Source: JAFKFH01 sp017307375
GTDB taxonomy: Bacteria > Pseudomonadota > Alphaproteobacteria > Ferrovibrionales > Ferrovibrionaceae
DNA: 64,000 nt
Direction of reading: 5' to 3'
Assembly: GCA_965229335.1 (NCBI GenBank)
Contig: OZ245874.1
Span: forward strand, 4,092,001 to 4,156,000
Shown here: in pieces, positions 52,409 to 59,776 of the stretch
Position numbering within the stretch: the stretch's first letter is position 1
Layout of the letters: the number at the start of each line of letters is the position of its first letter
The notes under the pieces: generated by a model
What the model saw: the letters and a program-made list of their open reading frames with translations, nothing else
Told to the model about the DNA's origin: nothing
Database searches by the model: none
Position numbers and translations under genes: made by a program

Positions 52409-53446
52409 TCAGCGTTCCGGCGGCACCAGCACGACCCGCGGCCGGGTCGAGCCGAGCACGGCCTGATAGGCCTTCGCCGCGTCGTCAAATCCATGCAATC
52501 CCTGTTCCACCGCGAACGGCCGCAAACGGCCGGCGTCGAAATCGGCACGCAGCGTCTCCAGCAGCTCGGCGCAGACCGGCGAATCGAGAGCCAGCGTATC
52601 GACGCCGACATAGGAATGTCGTCCGCGAAAGAATTCGAACAGGTTGAATGGCACGATCTTTTCGATGGTGGCGATGATGATCTGCCGGCCTTGCAGCGCC
52701 AGCGACCGATGTGCCAGTTCGAAATACGGGCTGCCGACGGTGTTGAAGACGAGATCGACGCCACGCCCGCCGGTGAGGTCGCGGATGCGCGTGGCCGCAT
52801 CGCCGCCGGACGCATCGATCACCTCGACTGGTCCCGAAGCGTGGCCGACATAGGGCTCGTCCCGGCGAACGACGCCGATGACACGGGCGCCGCGCAGGCT
52901 TGCCAGCTGCGCGGCCGCCTGCCCGACCTTGCCGTTCAGGCCGCAGATCAGCACCGTGTCGCCCGGTCCGGGCGTGCCGGCACGGCGGTAGCCGTCGATC
53001 GCCGTGACGAAGGGGACGCCGATGCCTGCCGCCTCGGCCATGCTGAGCGCTGCGGGTTTCGGGCGCACCGAAGCCGCCTCGAGCACGATATGGCTGGCAT
53101 GGGTGCCGTCGCGGCGGATGCCGAGTTCGCCGCCCGAACCCCAGACTTCCTGGCCGACCAGGGCCGACGGCCCTTCGACCACCACGCCGGCGAAATCGCG
53201 ACCCGGCGTGCGCGGCCACACGGCATAAGGCATCTGGCCCAACGCCGCCTTGACGTCCGACGGATTGACGCCGGCGGCGTGAATGTCGACCAGAACCTGG
53301 TCGGCGCGTTCGCGCCGCAGCGGCGCCGTCTCGGTGGCGAAGGCCAGCGAGGCGAGATCGGGCGCCTTGGCCATCAGCCGCAGGCGGCGGGCGACGGCGC
53401 CGCCGCCCGTTGCGACGGCCGGCGTGGGATCGACCATGAGGGTCAT
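52409..53446 (-). CDS. Zinc-independent MDR oxidoreductase (quinone reductase-like)
   Basis: A medium-chain dehydrogenase/reductase of 345 aa. The GroES-like part has VNPSDVKAALGQMPYAVWPR followed by TPGRDFAGVV, and the nucleotide motif LICGLNGKVGQAAAQLA is near residue 165. Zinc-binding cysteines are absent. It probably reduces an enone or quinone intermediate, for example a maleylacetate-type product downstream of ring cleavage. That role is inferred from the dioxygenase in the same operon. The ATG at 53446 has AGGA nine bases upstream. Confidence 0.87.
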   Translation of the reverse strand: MTLMVDPTPAVATGGGAVARRLRLMAKAPDLASLAFATETAPLRRERADQVLVDIHAAGVNPSDVKAALGQMPYAVWPRTPGRDFAGVVVEGPSALVGQEVWGSGGELGIRRDGTHASHIVLEAASVRPKPAALSMAEAAGIGVPFVTAIDGYRRAGTPGPGDTVLICGLNGKVGQAAAQLASLRGARVIGVVRRDEPYVGHASGPVEVIDASGGDAATRIRDLTGGRGVDLVFNTVGSPYFELAHRSLALQGRQIIIATIEKIVPFNLFEFFRGRHSYVGVDTLALDSPVCAELLETLRADFDAGRLRPFAVEQGLHGFDDAAKAYQAVLGSTRPRVVLVPPER

Positions 53447-53480
53447 GGAAACTGCTTCCTGCTGCAAATGACGGGCATGT

Positions 53481-54368
53481 TCAGGCCAGACGGGTCGGCA
53501 GGCCGAGCAGATCGCGGGCGGCGCGCGGACTGGCGATCTCGGCCCCCGACGCCTGGACGATCGCCCGCGCCTTCTCGACCATCGCGGCATTCGACGGCGC
53601 CAGCACGCCGCGCTCGATGAACACGGCGTCCTCGAGCCCGATGCGGACATGGCCGCCGGCCAGATAGGACTGCCCGACCATCGGGAACGCCGAACGCCCG
53701 ATGCCGAAGGCCGTCCAGACAGCGCCTGGCGGCAACTGGCCGCGCGCGTAGAGCACGGTTTCCGGCCCGGGCTGAAAACCGTAGCGCACGCCCATCACGA
53801 TCGAGCACAGCATCGGTCCGGCCAGCGTGCCGTCGGCCAGCAGATCGCGGGCAAAGGCGATGTCGCCGGAATCGAACAGTTCGATTTCGGGCAACACACC
53901 GGCCTCGCGGATGACTGCCGCCATGCGCCGGACGGTCTTGGGCGTGTTGATCACGACCTCCTGCCCGGAATTCATCGTGTTGAGATCGAGGGTGCAGATA
54001 TCGGGCTTGAGCACTGGAACATGGGCGACGCGAATCTCTGGCTGCGTCAGGGTCGTGCCCGGCCCCGCGATCTTCGGATCCGCGTCCGACGGCACGAAGC
54101 GCCCGCCGGGTCCGGTGGTCAGGTTCAGGATCAGCTGGGTATTGCGCGCGCGGATGCGTTCGACGACGTCCCGGTAGTATTCCAGCGCCATCGACGGCCT
54201 GCCGGTCGCGGGATCGCGGACATGGATATGCACGACGGCCGCCCCTGCCTCGGCCGCGGCAAGCGAGGCGTCGGCGATTTCCTCCGGCGTCACCGGCAGG
54301 TCGGGATGCTGGTCGCGGGTGGTCAGGTTCCCGGTGACGGCGCAGGTGATGACGACGCGGTCGTGCAT
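53481..54368 (-). CDS. BKACE family beta-keto acid cleavage enzyme (DUF849)
   Basis: A TIM-barrel protein of 295 aa that, in characterised members, condenses a beta-keto acid with acetyl-CoA and cleaves it to acetoacetate and a new CoA ester. VVHIHVRDP gives zinc ligands His47 and His49; PEIELFDSGD and the C-terminal GGHVRIGLEDAVF motif complete the site. The beta-keto acid specificity cannot be told by eye. In this operon it is suited to shortening a keto acid formed after ring opening. Confidence 0.92.
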   Translation of the reverse strand: MHDRVVITCAVTGNLTTRDQHPDLPVTPEEIADASLAAAEAGAAVVHIHVRDPATGRPSMALEYYRDVVERIRARNTQLILNLTTGPGGRFVPSDADPKIAGPGTTLTQPEIRVAHVPVLKPDICTLDLNTMNSGQEVVINTPKTVRRMAAVIREAGVLPEIELFDSGDIAFARDLLADGTLAGPMLCSIVMGVRYGFQPGPETVLYARGQLPPGAVWTAFGIGRSAFPMVGQSYLAGGHVRIGLEDAVFIERGVLAPSNAAMVEKARAIVQASGAEIASPRAARDLLGLPTRLA

Positions 54369-54377
54369 GAATGTCCC

Positions 54378-55124
54378 CTAGAGCGACCGGCCGCCGTCGG
54401 ATACGACGATCGTGCCGGTCGAGTAGCGCAGCAAGGTGGCGCAGGCGAGCACCGCGTCGGCGACGTCCGCCGGATCGGCAACGCGGCGCAGCGGGATGGT
54501 CTGGGCGGCCTTGGCATTGGCGGCAGCATCGCGCCCCGGCACGAAGGCCGTATCGACCATGCCGGGCGAGACGGCAACGACCCGGATTGCCGGCGCCAGA
54601 GCGCGGGCCAGCCCCTTGGTCAGCGCATCGATACCAGCCTTGGCGGCGGCATAGGCGAGGTTGGAGCCTGCCCCCGTCATGCCGGCGATCGACGAGATGT
54701 TGACGATCAACCCGTCGCCGCTGGCCGCCAGCAAGGGGCGGAACGCGCGGATGGTTGCAAAGCAGCCGCGCCAGTTGACCTGGAACAACCGGTCGATCAG
54801 GTCGTCGTCGAGCGCGTCGAGATCGTGGGCCGGCACCGCGGCGGTGAATCCCGCGGCATTGACCAGGATGTCGGCACGGCCGCAGCGTTCGGCGACCGTG
54901 CCGGCCAGCACGTTCAGCGTCGTACTGTCCGCCACGTCGGCTTGCAGGGCGAGATGCCCCACCCCCGGCAGCCGGGCAGCCAGCGCCTCGGCGCCGGCGC
55001 GATCGGCGCGCCAGGTCACGACCACACGGGCGCCGGCCCCGGCCAGGGCAAGGGCGGTGGCCGCACCGATGCCACCCGAGCCCCCGACGACGACTGCCAC
55101 CTTGTTTTCGAGCGTGTATGCCAT
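54378..55124 (-). CDS. Short-chain dehydrogenase/reductase
   Basis: A classical SDR of 248 aa. The cofactor motif is VVVGGSGGIGAATALALAG, NAAG is in ILVNAAGFTAA, the catalytic Ser is in NISSIAG and YxxxK in AYAAAKAG. The Arg of the WRADRAG loop suggests NADP(H). It begins 1 nt after the dioxygenase stop and ends 9 nt before the BKACE gene. It probably oxidises or reduces an alcohol/ketone in the same degradative route. Confidence 0.92.
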   Translation of the reverse strand: MAYTLENKVAVVVGGSGGIGAATALALAGAGARVVVTWRADRAGAEALAARLPGVGHLALQADVADSTTLNVLAGTVAERCGRADILVNAAGFTAAVPAHDLDALDDDLIDRLFQVNWRGCFATIRAFRPLLAASGDGLIVNISSIAGMTGAGSNLAYAAAKAGIDALTKGLARALAPAIRVVAVSPGMVDTAFVPGRDAAANAKAAQTIPLRRVADPADVADAVLACATLLRYSTGTIVVSDGGRSL

Positions 55125-55125
55125 G

Positions 55126-56007
55126 TCAGTCGATCGGCGGCTGCGGCAGCACGGCGGCGCCGGGCTGCAGGACGAAGCGGGTTTCCAGGCTGTACCAGGG
55201 GCCCGCGACGTCGGCCGCGGGCGCCGGGCCGCTCTCACGGCGGTAGTCGCCGACCAGTGCCCGGGTGACGCCGAACACGACATCGGTTTCCAGGTCGGGA
55301 TCGTCGGCGACGAAAACCTGCGAGATCAGCGTGTCATAGCCGTCGCGATGCAGCAGGAAATGCAGATGCGCCGGACGCATCGGGCGGCGGCGCTGGGCTC
55401 GCAGCAAGCCGCCGACCGGACCGTGGGTCGGCACCGGATAGCCGGCAGGCAGCACGCTGCGGAACCAGAAACGGCCGTCGGCATCGGTGGTCAGGCAGCC
55501 GCGCAGGTTCATGTCGGCCTGCTCGTCATCCTGATTCTCGTAGAGCCCGACCGGCGATGCCTGCCAGACGTCGACGCGCACCCCGGCGAGCGGCAGGCCC
55601 GCGGCATCGGCAACACTGCCGCGCACGAACAGGGCCGGCCCCGGCGTGGCCGAGCGGACGAGCGACCCGCCGTTTGGCGTCACTGGCGACCGGTCGCGCC
55701 AGAACGGCCCCAGCAACGCGGCGTCGCCGTCGGCGGTGCCATGGTTCTGCAGCGCGACCAGGGTCGAGGCACCGAGGACGTCGGCGAACAGCACCGCCTC
55801 GTTATGGGTGGCGGTGCAGGTCTTCCCCATTTCGGTCAGGAAACCCAGCGCGGCCATGAATTCTTCGTCGGTCGGCCGCACGTCACGGATCAGCGCGTGC
55901 AGGTGCCGGACGACGGCCGCCATCACTTCGCGCAGGCGCGGATCGGGCGTCGCAGCCATCGCCTCCTGCACCGCCGCCGTCACCGTTTCCTGTCCCGAGA
56001 TGATCAT
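55126..56007 (-). CDS. Intradiol ring-cleavage dioxygenase
   Basis: A protein of 293 aa of the catechol/hydroxyquinol 1,2-dioxygenase family, with an N-terminal helical dimerisation domain and a beta-sandwich core. The ferric ligands are visible as Tyr156 (VGLYENQ), Tyr190 (PAGYPVPTHGPVG), His214 and His216 (RPAHLHFLLH). The sequence in the second ligand region and the DxE-rich loop resemble hydroxyquinol dioxygenases, but catechol or a substituted catechol is equally possible. First gene of the operon; a LacI-type operator overlaps its promoter. Confidence 0.92.
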   Translation of the reverse strand: MIISGQETVTAAVQEAMAATPDPRLREVMAAVVRHLHALIRDVRPTDEEFMAALGFLTEMGKTCTATHNEAVLFADVLGASTLVALQNHGTADGDAALLGPFWRDRSPVTPNGGSLVRSATPGPALFVRGSVADAAGLPLAGVRVDVWQASPVGLYENQDDEQADMNLRGCLTTDADGRFWFRSVLPAGYPVPTHGPVGGLLRAQRRRPMRPAHLHFLLHRDGYDTLISQVFVADDPDLETDVVFGVTRALVGDYRRESGPAPAADVAGPWYSLETRFVLQPGAAVLPQPPID

Positions 56008-56030
56008 GTCGCCCCGCTCGACTGCTCTTA

Positions 56031-56069
56031 TGCAAACGATTGTAGGATTATTCGCTGGTATTCTGTCAA
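56031..56069 (-). promoter_or_regulatory. Promoter and LacI-type operator of the dioxygenase operon
   Basis: On the minus strand a perfect -35 TTGACA (56064-56069) is followed after 19 nt by TACAAT (56039-56044). The 14-mer TGCAAACGATTGTA (56031-56044) covers that -10 and is almost the reverse complement of the operator at 52006. The spacer is longer than ideal, so the exact -10 is open. Repression by the divergent LacI protein is the simplest reading. Confidence 0.6.
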
Positions 56070-56089
56070 TTGAAAATCCAATAGATCGT

Positions 56090-56117
56090 TTGGACGGGAA
56101 TCGTTTGCAGGCTATAG
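56090..56117 (+). promoter_or_regulatory. Promoter and LacI-type operator of the lacI-like gene
   Basis: TTGGAC (56090-56095), a 16-nt spacer and TATAGT (56112-56117) form a good promoter. The operator-like 14-mer GGGAATCGTTTGCA (56096-56109) exactly fills the spacer, which suggests tight autorepression. The expected transcription start is only a few bases before the ATG at 56127, so the mRNA would be leaderless or nearly so. Confidence 0.6.
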
Positions 56118-56126
56118 TGCGCCGAC

Positions 56127-57164
56127 ATGACCCGACCCCGTCCAACACAAAAGCCCGTCACCCTCAAGGAGGTCGCCGCCGCGGCCGGCGTGCATCCCTC
56201 CACCGTCTCGCGCGCCCTCAGCGCCGGGACACGCCATCTGGTGGCCGACGATGTCGCGGCCCGGGTTGCGGCGGCGGCGGCAGGCCTCGGCTATCGCCCC
56301 GACCCGGTCGCCGCGTCGCTGCGGACGGGCAGGTCGCACATGGTCGGGGTACTGGTTCCAGATATCGCCAACCCCGTGTTCTCGCCGATCCTGGGCGGTA
56401 TCGCGGAGGCGCTGTCGGCGCACGGCTATTCGACGATCGTCGCCGATGCCGGCAACGACCGCGCCCGCCAGATCGACCTGGCCGAATCGCTGATGGCCCG
56501 CCGGGTCGACGGCCTCGTCCTGGCGACGGTGGCGCGCGACGACCCGGTGGTCGCCCGCTGCCTCGAACGGGCGCTGCCGGTCGTGCTGGTCAACCGCGCC
56601 GAAGCCAGCGCGCGGGTATCGGCGGTCGTCTCCGACGACATGGCCGGGATGGCGCTGGCGGTCGATCATCTGATCGGGCTGGGCCATCGCGCCATCGGCC
56701 ATCTGGCGGGGCCGCCGCAGATCTCGACCGGGCATCTGCGGCGCCGCGGCTTCGTCGCGGCGATGGCGGCCCATGGGCTTGTGGTTGACGATGCCGCGAT
56801 CGAGACCGCGTCAAGCTACAGCCGCGAGGACGGCGTGGTCGCCGCCCGCGCCCTGCTCGACCGCCGCCCCGATCTCACTGCCGTCGCCGCGGCCAACGAC
56901 CTGCTGGCGCTGGGGCTGTACGACCTGCTGAACGAGCGGGGACTTGACTGCCCCCGGGACCTGTCGGTCGTCGGCCACAACGACATGCCGCTGGTAGATA
57001 TGGTCGCACCGCCCTTGACCACGGTCCGCATCGGGCATCGCGAGATGGGGCATGAGGCGGCGCAACTGCTGATGCGCGCGATCAACCGCGATGCCGGCGC
57101 GCGGCTGAATATCGTCCTTTCGCCGACCCTGATGATCAGAAAGTCGACAGCAGCACCGCTATGA
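56127..57164 (+). CDS. LacI family transcriptional regulator
   Basis: A protein of 345 aa. The N-terminal HTH is VTLKEVAAAAGVHPSTVSRALS (about residues 9-30), with a hinge helix (PDPVAASLRTG), then a type I periplasmic-binding-like effector domain opening at VGVLVPDIANPVFSPILGGI. It diverges from the dioxygenase operon with 119 nt between starts. Three similar TGCAAACGATTGCA-like sites (52006, 56031, 56096) place both degradative operons and itself in one probable regulon. Confidence 0.93.
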   Translation: MTRPRPTQKPVTLKEVAAAAGVHPSTVSRALSAGTRHLVADDVAARVAAAAAGLGYRPDPVAASLRTGRSHMVGVLVPDIANPVFSPILGGIAEALSAHGYSTIVADAGNDRARQIDLAESLMARRVDGLVLATVARDDPVVARCLERALPVVLVNRAEASARVSAVVSDDMAGMALAVDHLIGLGHRAIGHLAGPPQISTGHLRRRGFVAAMAAHGLVVDDAAIETASSYSREDGVVAARALLDRRPDLTAVAAANDLLALGLYDLLNERGLDCPRDLSVVGHNDMPLVDMVAPPLTTVRIGHREMGHEAAQLLMRAINRDAGARLNIVLSPTLMIRKSTAAPL

Positions 57165-57505
57165 AGAGCACCGAGACTGTCATACCGCGCCCATGGGGCC
57201 AGGGTTGCCTGACCTGGGAATTGCTCGCCCGGCCCGACATGGCGATCTTTCACGAACGCATGCCGCCGGGAACCGCCGAACTGGCGCATCACCACGCCGT
57301 CGCGCGGCAATTCTTCTTCGTGCTGTCAGGCAGCCTGGTCATCACGGTGGACGGCATCGACCATCCGCTCGGCCGGCATGAGGGGCTCGAAGTCCCGCCC
57401 GGCGCGATCCACAAGGTGCGCAACCTGTCCGACGGCGCAACCGAGTTCCTCGCGATCGCCCACCCGACGACGCTGGGCGACCGGCAAAACGCCGAAAGCG
57501 CCTAG
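57161..57505 (+). CDS. Cupin-domain protein downstream of the LacI regulator
   Basis: A cupin of 114 aa with a full first motif (PGTAELAHHHAVARQFFFVLSG: His, His and a Gln in place of the usual Glu) and second motif (GLEVPPGAIHKVRN). A divalent metal site is likely. Its start overlaps the LacI stop as ATGA, so the two are translated together. It may sense or convert a metabolite of the degradative route. The stop overlaps the convergent LysR stop by 4 nt. Confidence 0.87.
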   Translation: MKSTETVIPRPWGQGCLTWELLARPDMAIFHERMPPGTAELAHHHAVARQFFFVLSGSLVITVDGIDHPLGRHEGLEVPPGAIHKVRNLSDGATEFLAIAHPTTLGDRQNAESA

Positions 57506-58377
57506 GCCGCCGCCATCACCGGATCGATGGCGCCGACGATCGCCCCGATCAGATCGTCGAGGCCCGGCGGCCTGGTCTCGCCGATCACCAGTCCCAACTC
57601 GGCCACCGGCAAGGGCGGCAGGCCATCGACGACCGCCAGCCCGTCGGCCAGCGCCGAACGGCCGAGCGCCGAGACGCCGAGACCGCTCTGCAACGCGGCC
57701 TGCACCCCCGCCAGGCTTGGCGACACATAGGCGACGTGCCAGGGCCGGCGGGCGCGGTCCAGCCCCTCGAGCGCGTATTGGCGGTAGAGGCAACCCGGCG
57801 AGAACAGGACCAGCGGCAAGGGTTTGTCGGGATCGGGCCGCCAGCCGTCTGCGGCGATCCAGAACAGTTGTTCGTTCCAGCTGTGCAGCGTTCCGGGCTG
57901 GCCCGACGGCTGCTTGACCAGGGCCAGGTCGAGGTCGCCGCGGGCGAGGTCGCGCCGCAGGGTGACGCTGAGGTCGCAGCGCACTTCGAGCCGCCGGCGC
58001 GGCACGGCAGCAAAGCGGCTCAGGACCTCGGCCAGCCGCCGGCTGGCAAAATCCTCGGTGACGCCGAGACGCAACGCACCCGCACCAGGCCCCTGCCCCA
58101 GCACCGCCTTGGCCTCGTCATGCAGATCGAGCAGACGCCGGGCATAGCCGAGCAGCAGATCCCCCTCCTCGGTCAGGCGGATCTTGCGGCCTTCGCGGTG
58201 GAACAGCACATGGCCTGCCGCGGCCTCCAGCCGCTGGATCTGCTGGCTGACGGTCGACTGGGTACGGTGGACGCGCTCGCCCGCCCGCGTAAACCCGCCG
58301 GAATCGGCCGCCGACACGAAAGTACGCAACAGATCGATTTCCAGGGGTGCGCCGGTCATCGCCTTTTTTTCATCCAT
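57502..58377 (-). CDS. LysR family transcriptional regulator
   Basis: A protein of 291 aa. HTH residues 12-70 contain FVSAADSGGFTRAGERVHRT and STVSQQIQRLEAAAGHVLF. The effector domain contains LVLFSPGCLYRQYALEGLD, the same cysteine-bearing branch feature as the LysR at 15685. It is divergent from the EamA transporter with a 66-nt gap and is presumably its regulator. The start codon lies after a short lysine-rich leader (MDEKKAM); an internal Met at position 7 is an alternative. Confidence 0.92.
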   Translation of the reverse strand: MDEKKAMTGAPLEIDLLRTFVSAADSGGFTRAGERVHRTQSTVSQQIQRLEAAAGHVLFHREGRKIRLTEEGDLLLGYARRLLDLHDEAKAVLGQGPGAGALRLGVTEDFASRRLAEVLSRFAAVPRRRLEVRCDLSVTLRRDLARGDLDLALVKQPSGQPGTLHSWNEQLFWIAADGWRPDPDKPLPLVLFSPGCLYRQYALEGLDRARRPWHVAYVSPSLAGVQAALQSGLGVSALGRSALADGLAVVDGLPPLPVAELGLVIGETRPPGLDDLIGAIVGAIDPVMAAA

Positions 58378-58391
58378 AATTCCAATGAAAG

Positions 58392-58405
58392 AGATTTAAA
58401 CATCT
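58392..58405. promoter_or_regulatory. Dyad in the LysR/EamA divergent region
   Basis: AGAT-TTAAAC-ATCT (58392-58405) is the only AT-rich dyad in the 66-nt space between the two start codons. Position and shape fit a LysR binding site; the match to the loose T-N11-A rule is not strong evidence on its own. Confidence 0.35.
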
Positions 58406-58443
58406 AATTTCCCGATGCAAGGGCCCCGCCCTAGTTTCCTGGC

Positions 58444-59340
58444 ATGACCCAATGCACCAGCGATACCCACACCCCTGGCAGGCTCGGCCTGCCGCTGGCC
58501 GTCTCCGTGTTCTGCCTGACCTGGAGCTCGGCCTTCGCCGCCGGCAAGATCGCGTTGGCCGATTGCCCGCCGCTGCTGCTGCTGTGCCTGCGCTTCCTGG
58601 TCGCAGGCGGGTTGATGCTCGGCGTCGCCCGCCTGGTGCAGCGGGGAGCGTGGCCACGCGGACGCGACCTTGCAGCCCATCTGCTGGTCGGGCTGCTGGG
58701 GAATGCAGTCTACCTCGGGTTGAGCTATTCGGGGTTGGTCACGGTGTCTTCGGGCCTGACCGCCCTGATCATCTCGGCCAACCCGATCCTCACCGCACTC
58801 CTCGCCCGCCCGCTGCTGGGCGAACCGCTGGGACGGCGCACGCTGATCGGGCTGGCGCTGGGCCTCGGGGGCGTCGCGCTGATCCTGCGGCATCGGATCG
58901 GTACCGGAGCCGAGGACCTGAACGGCGTGCTGCTGGTGCTGGCCGCCCTGGCGGCGCTGTCGGCCAGCGCCGTGGCCTACAAGCGGCTGAAACCGCGCGG
59001 CGATCTCCTGGTCGCCAACGGCGTCCAGGTGATGGCCTCGGGGCTGGTACTGATCCCGTTCGCCTTCGGGCTGGAGGATGCCGGCGCGATCCGCTGGACG
59101 GCCTCGTTCGTCACGGCCTTCCTGTTCCTCGTCCTGGCGGCCTCGGTCGCGGCCTACCTGCTGTGGCTTTGGCTGCTCGGCCGCTATTCGGCGACCGAGG
59201 CCTCGGCCTGGCATTTCCTGATGCCGCCGCTCGGCCTGCTGCTGGGCTGGCTGGTCCTGGGGGAGCCTGTGGCCCCGTTCGACCTCGTCGGCATCGTCCC
59301 GGTGGCCATCGGCATCGCGCTGGTGACGCGAAAGGGCTAA
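58444..59340 (+). CDS. EamA/DMT family transporter
   Basis: A protein of 298 aa with ten predicted transmembrane helices and two EamA repeats (first from VFCLTWSSAFAAGKIALADC, second from about residue 150, ending with GWLVLGEPVAPFDLVG). Relatives export amino acids, nucleobases or drugs. It pairs with the divergent LysR regulator. The stop overlaps the convergent deaminase gene by 4 nt (CTAA). Confidence 0.9.
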   Translation: MTQCTSDTHTPGRLGLPLAVSVFCLTWSSAFAAGKIALADCPPLLLLCLRFLVAGGLMLGVARLVQRGAWPRGRDLAAHLLVGLLGNAVYLGLSYSGLVTVSSGLTALIISANPILTALLARPLLGEPLGRRTLIGLALGLGGVALILRHRIGTGAEDLNGVLLVLAALAALSASAVAYKRLKPRGDLLVANGVQVMASGLVLIPFAFGLEDAGAIRWTASFVTAFLFLVLAASVAAYLLWLWLLGRYSATEASAWHFLMPPLGLLLGWLVLGEPVAPFDLVGIVPVAIGIALVTRKG

Positions 59341-59774
59341 GGCGCGGTCTTGCGGCGGTATTTCTCGGGCAGCAACTCGGTCGCCTTGAAGCGTCCGAGA
59401 TCCCCGCCCTGCCGCATGATGACGCGGGCATCCGGTGCGAAATCGGTCAGCATCTCGCGGCAGATGCCGCAGGGCGACACGATCTGCACCCCGTCGATCG
59501 GGTCGGTCGGCTTCGGATGGCGGACCGAGACGATCGCGGTGATGCCGGTCGCGCCGTCGGCCATGGCCGCGCCGACGGCCACCGCCTCGGCGCAGACCGA
59601 GGCGCGGCCGACATAGGTGTCGAGATGCAGGCCGAGATAGATCCGGCCGTCGGTCGTGCGCACCGCCGCCGCGATGTGGTGGCGATTCTCGCGAAACCGC
59701 GCGTTGATCAGATCGCGCGCGGCGGCGACGAGGGCTTCGTCGTCAGCCGTGACCGGTTCGGCCTGCATCGTCAT
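59337..59774 (-). CDS. Cytidine deaminase-like zinc protein
   Basis: A protein of 145 aa of the CDA fold. The zinc/proton-shuttle motif is CAE (Cys61, Glu63), and PCGICREML provides Cys102 and Cys105. The length is close to tetrameric cytidine deaminases and to blasticidin-S deaminase-like proteins. Without a clear substrate-pocket signature I keep the name general. It starts 2 nt after the valS stop, so it is likely translated with valS. Confidence 0.87.
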   Translation of the reverse strand: MTMQAEPVTADDEALVAAARDLINARFRENRHHIAAAVRTTDGRIYLGLHLDTYVGRASVCAEAVAVGAAMADGATGITAIVSVRHPKPTDPIDGVQIVSPCGICREMLTDFAPDARVIMRQGGDLGRFKATELLPEKYRRKTAP

Positions 59775-59776
59775 CG

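Noticed and set aside
53481..54368. Idea that the BKACE-family protein indicates a lysine fermentation cluster
   Set aside because: The family is broad, none of the other lysine fermentation enzymes are present, and the context is ring cleavage.
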